64,000 nt of DNA from Rhizobium sp. SL86 (GTDB taxonomy: Bacteria > Pseudomonadota > Alphaproteobacteria > Rhizobiales > Rhizobiaceae). Position numbers and translations under genes: made by a program. The first letter of the stretch is position 1. Each line of letters begins with the position of its first letter. The stretch spans positions 1,054,001 to 1,118,000 of the forward strand of contig NZ_JAPPRJ010000001.1 in the NCBI RefSeq assembly GCF_026672545.1, written 5' to 3'. Positions 48,619-58,555 of the stretch are shown here, one piece after another. The notes beneath the pieces were generated by a model. That model saw only the letters and a list, made by a program, of their open reading frames with translations, was not told the origin of the DNA and made no database searches.

Positions 48619-49181
48619 CGGCCGCTCCTCCAGGAGAGAAGCACGGAGAATGGAGCCAGCACCAGCATGACGAGGATCAGCGGCAGGCGGAAGATGGCGA
48701 TTGCCGCAAACAGCAGAGCGACCACCAGGAGCGCGGCAGGCTTCTTCAGAAGCGGCTTCAGCATCTTCCACGCCATGCCGATCAGCAGGCCGGCGGCGGC
48801 GGCGGCCAGCCCGGCAAACACGTGCTGCACATGCGGATCGCCACTGTAACGGTCGTAGAGGACACCAAGCACGATCACGAAAGCCGTCGGCACCGCAGTA
48901 AGCCCAAGGATGCCGGCAAACGCGCCGCGCCAGCCGCGGAACTTCATGCCGACCGCAACGCTCATGTTGATCACATTGCCGCCGGGCAGGAACTGACAAA
49001 GGCCGAGCAGATCGGAAAATTCCTGCGGGCTCAGCCAGTGTTTGTCCTCCACCAGCATGCGCCGTGCGAGCGGCAGCACGCCGCCGAACCCCATCAGCCC
49101 GATGCCCAGGAAGCCGGCAAAGATCTGTCGTGTGGAGGGTGGCGAGAGGTCTTGCATCGATCCGGCGGCGGGATTGTCCAT
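48615..49181 (-). CDS. chrA: Chromate transporter family protein, first half-size subunit
   Basis: This 188-residue CHR-domain protein has LGIGLMGFGGVLPLARRMLV, WLSPQEFSDLLGLCQFLPGG and NVINMSVAVG. Six hydrophobic helices are seen. Start: ATG 49181 has GAGG upstream; 49157 is an alternative. Both halves are complete and in separate frames that overlap by four bases, so this is the natural paired form and not a broken long-chain ChrA. Confidence 0.88.
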   Translation of the reverse strand: MDNPAAGSMQDLSPPSTRQIFAGFLGIGLMGFGGVLPLARRMLVEDKHWLSPQEFSDLLGLCQFLPGGNVINMSVAVGMKFRGWRGAFAGILGLTAVPTAFVIVLGVLYDRYSGDPHVQHVFAGLAAAAAGLLIGMAWKMLKPLLKKPAALLVVALLFAAIAIFRLPLILVMLVLAPFSVLLSWRSGR

Positions 49182-49220
49182 TACACACACCGCCTCATAG
49201 AGCGCAATTTCCTGATGGGC

Positions 49221-50015
49221 TCACGCCGCTTCGGCCAGCCTTGCCGGTGAAAAGGAGGTCATCGTCATGCCAGCATCGTTGACGATCACGGCACTGCCGT
49301 CCGGCACTTCCGTCCAGGCATTCACATCGTCGTTCAGCGGTTCGGAAACGAGGCAATAACCGCCGTCTCCGCCCATCGGTGCGGCGTAGAGCGTCGGCGG
49401 CCGGTGGTCCGTCGCATACCGAATGGCATAAAGCGAACGGCCATCGGAAAAGGCGGCGGTGAAGCGCACCAGCGTGCTCACCTCATGTTCGGCCGCAAGT
49501 TGTTCAATGACACCGATGGCGCGCGACACGGCACCGACCGGATCGTCTGCCATACCGAATTCCTGGGCCAGCAGGAACAGCATTTCCGAATCCGTCGTGC
49601 CGCTGCGGGCATGGAACAGCTCGTCGCAGAGATAGGCTTCCATCTTGCGGCGGATCTTTTCGAACCCGGCGATCTGGCCGTTGTGCATGAAGGACCAGCT
49701 GCCATGCACGAAGGGATGGCAGTTGTCACGCCGCGTGCTGCCATTGGTCGCGGCACGCACATGCGCCAGAAACAGCGGCGAGCGGATCTGGCGGGCAAGG
49801 CTGCGCAGGTTGCAATCCGCCCAGGCGGGCAGGATATCGCGATAACGGCCGGGCTCCGGATGATCACCGTACCAGGCGATGCCGAAACCATCGCCATTGG
49901 TGGCGGTCTTGGCGCGGCTTGCGCAATGGCTTTGTTCGATGAGCGAGTGGGCGGGAGAGGAAACAAGCTCCTCCAGATAGAGCGGATTACCGCGATAGGC
50001 GGCCCAGCGGCACAT
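49221..50015 (-). CDS. Class II glutamine amidotransferase (YafJ-like)
   Basis: This 264-residue Ntn hydrolase has the nucleophile C2 exposed by removal of M1 (MCRWAAYRGNPLYLEELV), NGDGFGIAWY, LFLAHVRAATNGS and NCHPFVHGSWSFMHNGQIAG. These are the glutaminase features of GATase type 2. No synthase domain is attached, and the acceptor is unknown. ATG 50015 is required by the catalytic cysteine; the longer frame to 50177 is not used. Confidence 0.88.
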   Translation of the reverse strand: MCRWAAYRGNPLYLEELVSSPAHSLIEQSHCASRAKTATNGDGFGIAWYGDHPEPGRYRDILPAWADCNLRSLARQIRSPLFLAHVRAATNGSTRRDNCHPFVHGSWSFMHNGQIAGFEKIRRKMEAYLCDELFHARSGTTDSEMLFLLAQEFGMADDPVGAVSRAIGVIEQLAAEHEVSTLVRFTAAFSDGRSLYAIRYATDHRPPTLYAAPMGGDGGYCLVSEPLNDDVNAWTEVPDGSAVIVNDAGMTMTSFSPARLAEAA

Positions 50016-50218
50016 GGTTCCAAAGCTCCGAACACGCCGCAGAATGCGGCAGACAACATGAGAAGGATCGACCCAAAAACTTAAGCGATCGTTATCGGTC
50101 AAACCCTTGCGTTTGAAGGCGATCCGGCAGCAAGATGTCGAAATCATGACAGGTTCCGGCCAGGAACAGGCCCGCACCTGCCCTTGCCATACAGGCTTGC
50201 CCCCCTACATCACAATTC

Positions 50219-51025
50219 ATGTTACCGACCGACGCATCACGTGAAGCCGAAGCAGATCCTTCGCAACCGGAGGGCCGGACGCTCGACATTCTGAAGAGCA
50301 GGCCCAAGGATTATGCGCTGTTTCTCGACATCGACGGCACGCTGGTCGATCTCGCCGAACGGCCGGAAGCGATCGTGGTGCCGCCGGATCTCGCCTCCCA
50401 TCTGCAGGCGGTGTCCAGCCGGCTGGACGGTGCGCTGGCGCTGGTGACCGGCCGCGCGCTTGCCTATGCGGATTCTCTTTTTTCGCCCTTCACCCCGCCG
50501 ATTGCCGGGTTGCACGGCGCCGAGCGCCGACGCGCCGACGGCTCGATCGACGGCCTCGCGACCGATCCGGCCTTCAAGACGCTGAAGCGCTCGCTGGAGC
50601 GGGTCACCGCCGACTGGAAGGGCATCCTGATCGAGGACAAGGGGGCGGCCGTCGCCGCCCATTACCGGCAGGCGCCGGAATGGCAGGCCTCGCTGGAAGC
50701 CGTCATGCGCTCCGCGCTCGAGGAAGCCGGGCCGGATTATGCCCTTCAGCGCGGCAAGATGGTGATCGAGATCCGCCCGGCGCGCGCCAGCAAAGGGGCG
50801 GCCGTGCGGGCCTTCCTCTCGGAACCCCCATTTGCCGGCCGCATCCCCGTCACCATCGGCGATGATCTGACCGACGAGGCCATGTTCAAGGTGGCAAACG
50901 AACTCGGCGGTCTGTCGATCCGGATCGGCGAGCCGACCGAAGAAACCGCCGCCCAGACCACCATCGCCTCTGCCGCGACGCTCCGCGCGATCCTGAAGGA
51001 TCTCGCCGGGTCCGGCAGCGTTTGA
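50219..51025 (+). CDS. otsB: Trehalose-6-phosphate phosphatase OtsB
   Basis: OtsB removes phosphate from trehalose 6-phosphate. The 268-residue HAD enzyme has the nucleophile motif LFLDIDGTLVDLA, GLHGAERR and the metal site TIGDDLTDEAMF. Its ATG at 50219 lacks a clear ribosome-binding site. It stands before otsA with 22 bp between, so trehalose, an osmoprotectant, is made by the two-step OtsA/OtsB path. Confidence 0.94.
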   Translation: MLPTDASREAEADPSQPEGRTLDILKSRPKDYALFLDIDGTLVDLAERPEAIVVPPDLASHLQAVSSRLDGALALVTGRALAYADSLFSPFTPPIAGLHGAERRRADGSIDGLATDPAFKTLKRSLERVTADWKGILIEDKGAAVAAHYRQAPEWQASLEAVMRSALEEAGPDYALQRGKMVIEIRPARASKGAAVRAFLSEPPFAGRIPVTIGDDLTDEAMFKVANELGGLSIRIGEPTEETAAQTTIASAATLRAILKDLAGSGSV

Positions 51026-51047
51026 GCTTTCAGAAGGAGCATTGTCC

Positions 51048-52472
51048 TTGAGCCGACTTGTCGTGATTTCCAACCGCGTTCCGATGCCGGAAAAGAGCGG
51101 CACAGCGCCTGCCGGCGGGCTCGCCGTTGCGCTGCAGGCCGCCCTGGAAGAACGCGGCGGCGTTTGGATGGGCTGGTCCGGCAAATCGAGCGGCGCCAAG
51201 GATCCGGCCCCCCTGGAACTGACGGAGCGCGGCAACATCACCTATGCGCTGACCGATCTGACAAAGACGGATGTGGAGGAATATTACCACGGCTTTGCCA
51301 ACCGCGTGCTCTGGCCGATCTGCCATTATCGCCTGGATCTTGCCGAATATGCCCGCAAGGAGATGACCGGTTATTTCCGCGTCAACCGCTTCTTCGCGCA
51401 CCGTCTCGCGCCCCTGATCCAGCCGGACGATATCCTCTGGGTGCACGACTATCACCTGATCCCGCTGGCTGCCGAACTGCGCCAGATGGGGTTCAAGAAC
51501 CGCATCGGATTTTTCCTGCATATCCCCTGGCCGCCAGCCGACGTGCTGTTTGCCATGCCGGTGCATGAGGAGATCATGCGCGGGCTCACCCATTACGACC
51601 TGGTGGGGTTCCAGACCGATCACGACCTGGAAAACTTTCGCGGCTGCCTGGTGCGCGAAGGGTTTGGCAATGCGATTGGCGACGGCCTGTTCCAGTCGCA
51701 CGGCCGCACCTACAAGGGCGGTTTCTATTCGATCGGCATCGAAACGGCGGCGTTCGCCGAATTCGCCAAAAAGGCCGCCAGCAGCGTGATGGTGCGCAAG
51801 GCGCGCCAGAGCCTGGAGGGTCGCGACCTCATCATCGGCGTGGACAGGCTGGATTATTCGAAGGGGATTACCCAGCGCATCGATGCCTATGAAAGCTTCA
51901 TCAACCGCAATCCCGGTCACCACGGCAAGGTGACCTACCTGCAGATTACCCCGAAATCACGTTCCGAAGTGCCGGAATACGAGCAGATGCAGCGCATGGT
52001 GGCCGAACAGGCGGGGCGGGTCAACGGCGCGCTTGGCGCGGTGGACTGGGTGCCGATCCGTTATATCAACCGCTCGATCGGTCGCCCGGTGCTCGCCGGG
52101 CTCTATCGGCTCGCAAAAGTCGGGCTCGTCACCCCCTTGCGCGACGGCATGAACCTGGTGGCCAAGGAATTCGTTGCCGCCCAGGATCCGGAGGATCCGG
52201 GCGTGCTCGTCCTTTCCCGCTTTGCCGGTGCGGCGCGGCAATTGCGCGGCGCGCTGCTGGTGAACCCCTACGATATCGAAGGCGCGGCCAATGCCATTGC
52301 ACGCGGGCTCACCATGGGTCGCGAGGAACGCATCCAGCGCTGGCAGGGCATGATGGACCACCTCTTGACCTATGACGTGAAACGCTGGTGCGATGACTTC
52401 CTGCACGACCTGACGTCGGAGATGGCCGATTACGCGGCGGAAAACTCCGCGCCAGGCCCTTCGCCGGCGTGA
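51048..52472 (+). CDS. otsA: Trehalose-6-phosphate synthase OtsA
   Basis: OtsA transfers glucose from a nucleotide sugar to glucose 6-phosphate. The 474-residue GT20 enzyme starts (M)[17 protein letters not shown], with the loop [25 protein letters not shown] and [11 protein letters not shown], then [14 protein letters not shown] chose TTG 51048: AAGGAG lies eight bases before it, while the in-frame TTG 51042 would be only two bases away. Confidence 0.94.
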   Translation: MSRLVVISNRVPMPEKSGTAPAGGLAVALQAALEERGGVWMGWSGKSSGAKDPAPLELTERGNITYALTDLTKTDVEEYYHGFANRVLWPICHYRLDLAEYARKEMTGYFRVNRFFAHRLAPLIQPDDILWVHDYHLIPLAAELRQMGFKNRIGFFLHIPWPPADVLFAMPVHEEIMRGLTHYDLVGFQTDHDLENFRGCLVREGFGNAIGDGLFQSHGRTYKGGFYSIGIETAAFAEFAKKAASSVMVRKARQSLEGRDLIIGVDRLDYSKGITQRIDAYESFINRNPGHHGKVTYLQITPKSRSEVPEYEQMQRMVAEQAGRVNGALGAVDWVPIRYINRSIGRPVLAGLYRLAKVGLVTPLRDGMNLVAKEFVAAQDPEDPGVLVLSRFAGAARQLRGALLVNPYDIEGAANAIARGLTMGREERIQRWQGMMDHLLTYDVKRWCDDFLHDLTSEMADYAAENSAPGPSPA

Positions 52473-52496
52473 GGCTGCGTCACGCCGGCTTCGCCA

Positions 52497-54080
52497 TCAC
52501 GCCGCCTTGGCGACGTGATATTCCTTGATCGCGACCATCTTGATGGACGGATAACGTTCTGCCTCGTAACGCAGCGAAAACGCATCCTGCGCCAGAAACA
52601 CCGGATCGCCGTCGAGGTCGCGGGCGATATCGCCGCGCTTGACCGTGAGGAATTTTTCCATCTCGGCCTTGTCGTCCGACGAAATCCAGCGGCAGACGGA
52701 AAAACGCGACATTTCGAAGGAGACCGGCAGGCTGTATTCCGCCGACAGTCGTTCCTTCAGAACATCGAGCTGCAGGGCGCCGACGACACCGACAATGGCG
52801 GGCGAGCCGTCTTCCGGCGAAAACAGCTGCACGACGCCTTCTTCCGCCATCTGCTGCAGGGCTTCCTTCAGCTTCTTTGCCTTCATCGCATCTTCGAGCC
52901 GCACACGACGCAGGATTTCCGGCGAAAAGTTCGGCACACCCTGGAAAACCAGCGCTTCGCCTTCCGTCAGCGTGTCGCCGATGCGCAACGTGCCGTGGTT
53001 CGGAATGCCCACGACATCGCCGGCGTAAGCCGTATCGGCAAGCTGACGTTGCGAGGCGAAGAAAAATTGCGGCGCGGTGAGGCCCATCTGCTTGCCGGTG
53101 CGGGCAAGCCTTGCCTTCATGCCGCGCTCCAGCTTGCCGGAGCAGATGCGGGCAAAGGCGATGCGGTCGCGATGGTTCGGGTCCATGTTCGCCTGGATCT
53201 TGAAAACGAAGGCCGTCATCTTGTCTTCGGCGGCATGCACCGTGCGGATATCCGCCACCTGGTCGCGCGGCGGCGGCGCGAAGTCACCCAGCGCATTGAT
53301 GAGATCACGCACGCCGAAATTCCTGAGCGCCGAACCGAAAAAGACCGGTGTCAGATGGCCTTCGAGGAAAGCCTGCTTGTCGAACGGACGGCAGGCTTCG
53401 ATTGCCAGGTCCAGTTCGTCGATGAAGGCCTGACGTTCGTTTTCCGGCAGGTGCTCGGCAACGCTCTGCGCGCCGTTGACCTTGGTCGGTTCGGCCTGCG
53501 TGTCATTGCCGCGAAACGTGCTGTCGGCCAGATTGTAGGAGCCGCAGAAATTCTTCGAACGGCCGACCGGCCAGGTGATCGGCGCGGTATCGAGCGCCAG
53601 CTTCTCCTCCACTTCGTCCAGGATCTCGAAAGTATCGCGGGCTTCGCGGTCCATCTTGTTGACGAAGGTGATGATCGGGATGTCGCGCATGCGGCAGACT
53701 TCGAAAAGTTTCAGCGTGCGCGGCTCGATACCCTTGGCGCCGTCGATGACCATGACGGCGGCATCCACCGCGGTCAGCGTGCGATAGGTATCGTCGGCAA
53801 AGTCCTCGTGGCCGGGCGTATCCAGAATATTGAAGATATTGCCTTCATATTCGAAGGTCATCACCGAGGTCACGACGGAGATGCCGCGTTCGCGCTCGAT
53901 CTTCATCCAGTCCGAGCGGGTCTGGATGCGGTCCTTTTTCGCCTTGACTTCACCGGCCAGCTGGATGGCGCCGCCGAACAGCAGAAGTTTTTCGGTGAGC
54001 GTGGTCTTACCGGCGTCCGGGTGCGCGATGATCGCGAAGGTGCGGCGGCGGGAGACCGCCTCGGCAATGCTTTCGGCCAT
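52497..54080 (-). CDS. prfC: Peptide chain release factor 3
   Basis: RF3 is the GTPase that recycles RF1/RF2 from the ribosome. The 527-residue protein has AHPDAGKTTLTEKLLLFGGA, DTPGHEDFADDTYRTL, NKMDREARD, and the C-terminal RF3 domains (SPEDGSPAIVGVVGALQLDV). ATG 54080 is preferred to TTG 54089 because AAAGGA is ten bases away from the ATG but only one from the TTG. It is divergent from dut. Confidence 0.95.
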   Translation of the reverse strand: MAESIAEAVSRRRTFAIIAHPDAGKTTLTEKLLLFGGAIQLAGEVKAKKDRIQTRSDWMKIERERGISVVTSVMTFEYEGNIFNILDTPGHEDFADDTYRTLTAVDAAVMVIDGAKGIEPRTLKLFEVCRMRDIPIITFVNKMDREARDTFEILDEVEEKLALDTAPITWPVGRSKNFCGSYNLADSTFRGNDTQAEPTKVNGAQSVAEHLPENERQAFIDELDLAIEACRPFDKQAFLEGHLTPVFFGSALRNFGVRDLINALGDFAPPPRDQVADIRTVHAAEDKMTAFVFKIQANMDPNHRDRIAFARICSGKLERGMKARLARTGKQMGLTAPQFFFASQRQLADTAYAGDVVGIPNHGTLRIGDTLTEGEALVFQGVPNFSPEILRRVRLEDAMKAKKLKEALQQMAEEGVVQLFSPEDGSPAIVGVVGALQLDVLKERLSAEYSLPVSFEMSRFSVCRWISSDDKAEMEKFLTVKRGDIARDLDGDPVFLAQDAFSLRYEAERYPSIKMVAIKEYHVAKAA

Positions 54081-54167
54081 GATGTGCAAATCCTTTGAGT
54101 TGCCGCGTATCTAGCGATTTCGGGCCGCATATGCAATTGACCGGGGACAACTGAAGGAGACCGCTTC

Positions 54168-54626
54168 ATGCGCGACGTTATCGGCCCCGCCCTCAAACTC
54201 ATCCGCCTGCCGCATGGCGAAGGGCTCGACCTGCCGTCCTACGAAACGCGCGGGGCGGCCGGCATGGATATCCGGGCCGCCGTGGACGCCCCGATGACGC
54301 TCGCTCCGGGACAAAGGGCGCTCGTGCCGACCGGTTTCGTTTTCGAGATTCCCGAAGGCTTCGAGGTGCAGGTACGCCCGCGCTCGGGTCTCGCCTTCAA
54401 AAACGGCATCACCTGCCTCAACACGCCCGGCACCATCGACAGCGATTACCGCGGCGAGGTGAAAGTGCTGCTCGTCAATCTCGGCGACCAGGACTTCGTC
54501 ATCGAGCGCGGCATGCGGATCGCGCAGCTGGTCGTTTCCCCCGTGGTGCAGGCGCGGGTGGAGGAGGCGCACACCTTTGGCGACACCGCGCGCGGTGCCG
54601 GCGGTTTCGGGTCGACGGGGGTGTGA
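54168..54626 (+). CDS. dut: Deoxyuridine 5'-triphosphate nucleotidohydrolase (dUTPase)
   Basis: Dut converts dUTP to dUMP, lowering uracil in DNA and supplying thymidylate synthesis. The 152-residue trimeric type has motif 1 [11 protein letters not shown], motif 2 [12 protein letters not shown], motif 3 [14 protein letters not shown] and the glycine-rich tail [18 protein letters not shown] lies eight bases before the ATG. Confidence 0.96.
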   Translation: MRDVIGPALKLIRLPHGEGLDLPSYETRGAAGMDIRAAVDAPMTLAPGQRALVPTGFVFEIPEGFEVQVRPRSGLAFKNGITCLNTPGTIDSDYRGEVKVLLVNLGDQDFVIERGMRIAQLVVSPVVQARVEEAHTFGDTARGAGGFGSTGV

Positions 54627-54654
54627 GGAGGCGCCACCAGTCGGTGGCCGGCGC

Positions 54655-55581
54655 CTACTTCGCCGCCGGCTTGTCCGCCCAGGACGGCGGCGCGCCAACC
54701 GCGCTTGCCACGAAGCCGCCGACGCCCGGTGCCCGGCCGAAGGCGTCGCAGGCGGCATATTTCGGCGCCCCGCCCAGCTGCGATTTCAGCCGCTGACCGG
54801 AGGGTATGTCGAGGTTGATGCCGCCCCGCCGCTCGCCCTTGACCAGCATGCGCGAAAATTCGCCGGCAAAGGTGCCGGCCAGGCCGTAGGCATCGCCGAT
54901 CTCGGAGACACGCGGGCTGTTGGTGATGGAATTGGCCCCGCGCGACCAGACGATGGCGGCATGCTGCTGGCCGGCGGCATCGACCGCCTCCGCCTCGACG
55001 GCAAGACCGCCAAGCCCGATCGGCAGGCGTGGCAAACTGACAGGCAGAACGGCGGACGAACCGAGCGAGGCGACCTTCGAGACACCCGCCGCGACCTCGC
55101 CGGTCGGCACGATGTCCGTGATTGTTGCCCTTACCGTCAGATCGGCCGGCTCACCCGGCGGGACCACCCGAAAACGATCACTGAGACCGATGCACAGGGC
55201 GCGGTCCAGCGCGTTGGCAACCAGCCTTTCCTGGGCGCGACCCTTCACCCTGACGGCGGCTCCGGGGGCGATCTTCGCCGGCTCGATCGTCACCGATGTT
55301 CCTGCAAGAAGCGCCGGACCATCGGCAAAGCTGCGCGACTTCGTGATGCGCCCCTCTTCCGGGCCAAGGCGACTGTAGGAGGTGAGCGATCCGGCCTCCG
55401 TCAGCGGAACCGAACTGCAGCCCACGACACCGAGGCCCAACACGACCAGAACGGATGCCAGGGCGGCAGGCCGTGCAGGGCCGTTTCGCGGGTCATGCAC
55501 CGCAACCGCAATGGAACGGGTAAGGCTGGCCTTTTGCACCCGGACCACCGGTTTTGCACCCAGCCCGCCGCTCACTGACAT
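54655..55581 (-). CDS. DUF3313-like lipoprotein
   Basis: This product of up to 308 residues has a hydrophobic segment ending in the lipobox-like VVGC, then PLTEAGSLTSYSRLGPEEGR and a beta-rich body resembling the DUF3313 family of outer-membrane lipoproteins; function is unknown. If started at ATG 55581 the cysteine is residue 55, long for a signal peptide. A GTG at 55500 would give a standard length of 28 but has no clear ribosome-binding site. It converges on dut. The cysteine makes it a likely LspA client. Confidence 0.65.
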   Translation of the reverse strand: MSVSGGLGAKPVVRVQKASLTRSIAVAVHDPRNGPARPAALASVLVVLGLGVVGCSSVPLTEAGSLTSYSRLGPEEGRITKSRSFADGPALLAGTSVTIEPAKIAPGAAVRVKGRAQERLVANALDRALCIGLSDRFRVVPPGEPADLTVRATITDIVPTGEVAAGVSKVASLGSSAVLPVSLPRLPIGLGGLAVEAEAVDAAGQQHAAIVWSRGANSITNSPRVSEIGDAYGLAGTFAGEFSRMLVKGERRGGINLDIPSGQRLKSQLGGAPKYAACDAFGRAPGVGGFVASAVGAPPSWADKPAAK

Positions 55582-55790
55582 GCAATCCAAGTTCGTGTTC
55601 AACACGTTTTTCTCCCGTCGCCCCAGGGCTTCCCTCAAAAGTACCAAATGGTACCCTAAACATGATCGAGCTTGGACGGCAGCATTGAGCCTTTTTTCGG
55701 GCGGGGCGACAAACCGCTCCGTCTTGTCCAGCGATTCCAAGCATTGCGCGGCGGCGCGCAGTGAGGCATGAGAAAGGCGGGAGACTTATC

Positions 55791-56402
55791 ATGACACTGA
55801 CGACACTTCTGGCCTATGCCCTGGCCCTCTTCATTGCCGCTGCCATTCCCGGCCCCGGGATGACTGCCATCGTTGCCCGTGCGCTCGGGTCCGGCTTCCG
55901 GCCGACCTTCTATATGGGGCTTGGCCTCATCCTGGGTGATCTGGTCTATCTCACCGCCGTGGTGCTGGGGCTTGCCATCGTTGCGCAGAATTTCGCCACG
56001 CCCTTCCTGATCATCAAATATCTCGGCGCGCTTTATCTCTGCTACATCGCCTGGAAGCTCTGGACCGCCGGCCTTTTGCGGCAGGACATTGAGGCCACGC
56101 GCGGCGCGACCGGCGGCATGGCCTTTCTCTCCGGCCTGCTGGTGACACTCGGCAATCCGAAGACCATGCTCTTTTATGTCGCGCTGGTGCCGACACTTAT
56201 TCCGCTGCAGGAGGTCGGTCTTCCCGATTATGCCGTGCTGGTGGCCACCACCTTCGTGGTGCTGATCGCGGTGCTGCTGCCCTATATTCTGCTTGCCTCG
56301 AAGGCGCGTGAACTGCTGAAGAAGCCGCGGACGCTGCAGATGCTGAACCGCTCGGCCGCAGGCATTCTGGCCGGCACGGCCGCCTATATCGCCGCACGCT
56401 GA
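55791..56402 (+). CDS. LysE/RhtB-family amino acid exporter
   Basis: This 203-residue protein has five or six hydrophobic helices and the family's N-terminal stretch FIAAAIPGPGMTAIVARALG and GNPKTMLFYVALVPTLI. Substrates of the family include lysine, homoserine and threonine; the one here is not known. ATG 55791 has GGGAG seven bases upstream. Confidence 0.88.
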   Translation: MTLTTLLAYALALFIAAAIPGPGMTAIVARALGSGFRPTFYMGLGLILGDLVYLTAVVLGLAIVAQNFATPFLIIKYLGALYLCYIAWKLWTAGLLRQDIEATRGATGGMAFLSGLLVTLGNPKTMLFYVALVPTLIPLQEVGLPDYAVLVATTFVVLIAVLLPYILLASKARELLKKPRTLQMLNRSAAGILAGTAAYIAAR

Positions 56403-56533
56403 CAGCCGCTTCGTCCAGAGGCGTGAAACGAACAGGATTTTTCCGCAGGGGCCGTTATTCCGGCACAAGCACCCTCGCCGGATGGCGCATTCGGCCCTAA
56501 TCTCGCTGCAACACGACGTTTGGGAGAAACACC

Positions 56534-57499
56534 ATGTCCGACACCAACAAACCCGGCCGCGGCAAGATCTATTCCTCGATCCTCGAGACGATCGGCAATA
56601 CGCCGATCGTGCGGCTCGACAAGCTGGCCAAGGAGAAAGGCGTGAAGGCCAATCTTCTCGCCAAGCTCGAATTCTTCAATCCGATTGCCTCCGTCAAGGA
56701 CCGCATCGGCGTCGCCATGATCGAAAGCCTGGAAGCGCAGGGGAAAATTGAGCCCGGTCGTACGACACTGATCGAACCGACCTCCGGCAATACCGGCATT
56801 GCGCTGGCCTTTGCCGCCGCGGCCAAGGGCTACCGGCTGATCCTCACCATGCCGGAGACGATGTCGGTGGAACGGCGCAAGATGCTGGCGCTGCTGGGCG
56901 CCGAACTGGTGCTGACCGAAGGTCCGAAGGGCATGAAGGGCGCAATCGCCAAGGCCGAGGAACTCGCCGCCAGCCTGCCGGACGCGATCATTCCGCAGCA
57001 GTTCGAAAATCCGGCCAATCCGGAGATCCACCGCCAGACGACGGCGGAAGAGATCTGGAACGATACCGACGGCCAAATCGACCTCTTCGTTGCCGGCATC
57101 GGCACCGGCGGCACGATCACCGGCGTCGGCCAGGTACTGAAGGCGCGCAAGCCGGACCTGAAAGTGTTTGCCGTCGAACCGGCCGAATCCCCGGTGCTGT
57201 CCGGCGGCGAACCGGGCCCGCACAAGATCCAGGGGATCGGCGCCGGTTTTGCCCCGAAAATCCTCGATACCACGATCTATGACGAGGTCGTCACCGTCGC
57301 GAGCACCGAGGCCATCGAGATGGCCCGCCATGTGGCAAAGCTCGAAGGCCTGCCCGTCGGCATCTCGTCCGGTGCCGCCCTGACCGCCGCCATCCGCATC
57401 GGCTCACGCCCGGAAAACGAGGGCAAAAACCTCGTGGTCATTATTCCTTCCTTTGCCGAACGGTATCTTTCGACGGCGTTGTTTGAGGGATTGGGGTGA
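56534..57499 (+). CDS. cysK: Cysteine synthase A
   Basis: CysK makes cysteine from O-acetylserine and sulfide with PLP. In this 321-residue enzyme the PLP lysine lies in [12 protein letters not shown], with [27 protein letters not shown] for the phosphate and [17 protein letters not shown] precedes the ATG. Heptamer repeats begin directly after the stop. Confidence 0.95.
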   Translation: MSDTNKPGRGKIYSSILETIGNTPIVRLDKLAKEKGVKANLLAKLEFFNPIASVKDRIGVAMIESLEAQGKIEPGRTTLIEPTSGNTGIALAFAAAAKGYRLILTMPETMSVERRKMLALLGAELVLTEGPKGMKGAIAKAEELAASLPDAIIPQQFENPANPEIHRQTTAEEIWNDTDGQIDLFVAGIGTGGTITGVGQVLKARKPDLKVFAVEPAESPVLSGGEPGPHKIQGIGAGFAPKILDTTIYDEVVTVASTEAIEMARHVAKLEGLPVGISSGAALTAAIRIGSRPENEGKNLVVIIPSFAERYLSTALFEGLG

Positions 57500-57528
57500 G
57501 CGAATAGCGAATAGCGAATAGCGAATAG
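57500..57528. repeat. Four tandem GCGAATA heptamers after cysK
   Basis: GCGAATA is repeated four times from 57500 to 57527, plus one G. A 7-bp unit is the size of rhizobial simple repeats. It lies immediately after the cysK stop; no function is evident. Confidence 0.85.
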
Positions 57529-57642
57529 AAAAATTCCCATCGACGGCGGTTCGGCAAATGGCTCGATCGCTGGTGTGATGGCATCGCTGAAGGACCGCTT
57601 TCCTTGGCTGAAGCGACGATGAAGCCGCGTCTTGCCGCAACC

Positions 57643-58518
57643 TCAGGTCATCATCAGAGCTGGGAAGCGTAGGATACCCCATGGGAGGGAACCACCGCGC
57701 CAGAACATGTAGGCCTCCGGCCACGGGGAACGGCTCAAATGCTTCAATATCGAGACGTCGTGGGGCACGAAGCCCATCTCAATCCGGCCGCCATGCGGAG
57801 CCGCAAATGGTTGTAGCAGGTCCAGATCCGGCCGCCCGTCCGCCGTCAGCCAGTCGCAAAGCATCACCCCGTCGCTCGTCGCCTCCACGAAAGCCAGCCC
57901 GTTACCCTCCGGCACAAGATGGGCTCTCACTTGGGTGTTCATGAGATGCCAGAGCAGGATGCAAGCATCCGGTCGTGCCGAAAGCACGCCGCCATGCACT
58001 CGAGCCCTTTCACACCACCGCGTCAGCACGGCCCGGTCCTCCGGCGCCTCCGGGTCGAGACGCCGCCCGAGGGAACCCTTCAATTCGCCGCCCGGCGCAA
58101 GATCGAGAAAGAGGCGATCCGGGATCAGTCGCCGGAATCCAAAGCGCGGATAGAAATCGACTACCGACGGATTGGCAAACAGTAGAACAGGAGTTCCTTC
58201 GCTATCCGCCTCAGCCAGCACATGGTTCAATAGCCGGCGCGCAAGACCCCGCCCGCGATCCTCCGGACGGGTTGCAACGGCTCCCAGTTGCCGGATGGGC
58301 AAACTCGCGGCCTCGCCCAGCCGCCCCTCAAGCATCGTCACGCCAATGGTCGCACAGATGTCCTGACCTTCGGTCAGGGCAAGAACCTCGTAGCGACCGC
58401 CCCAGCCACCCACGCGTTCCCAACCGGCAAAGTTGCCGATACCAAAGACTACCTCAAGGTGGCTGAAAAAACGCACGTGCCATTCCCGATCATGCCTGCC
58501 AATGCGTCGCAGTTCCAT
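57643..58518 (-). CDS. GNAT-family N-acetyltransferase (Eis-like)
   Basis: This 291-residue protein has the acetyl-CoA motif QLGAVATRPEDRGRGLARRL, followed by NHVLAEADSEGTPVLLFANP and VDFYPRFGFRRL. A C-terminal domain of about 130 residues with no assigned fold makes it longer than a plain GNAT and like Eis/RimI-plus enzymes. Substrate unknown. It lies 37 bp upstream of comM on the same strand. Confidence 0.75.
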   Translation of the reverse strand: MELRRIGRHDREWHVRFFSHLEVVFGIGNFAGWERVGGWGGRYEVLALTEGQDICATIGVTMLEGRLGEAASLPIRQLGAVATRPEDRGRGLARRLLNHVLAEADSEGTPVLLFANPSVVDFYPRFGFRRLIPDRLFLDLAPGGELKGSLGRRLDPEAPEDRAVLTRWCERARVHGGVLSARPDACILLWHLMNTQVRAHLVPEGNGLAFVEATSDGVMLCDWLTADGRPDLDLLQPFAAPHGGRIEMGFVPHDVSILKHLSRSPWPEAYMFWRGGSLPWGILRFPALMMT

Positions 58519-58555
58519 GGCACCGTCCTCTCTATGTGAAGGCGGTGCTGGCGCG

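Noticed and set aside
48091..49181. Broken long-chain chromate transporter
   Set aside because: Both halves have a start, a complete CHR domain and an ATGA overlap; paired half-size ChrA proteins are a normal form.
52515..54098. A 527-codon open frame opposite prfC
   Set aside because: Antisense of RF3; no recognisable fold.
57500..57528. CRISPR-like array
   Set aside because: The units are 7 bp with no spacers and no cas genes nearby.
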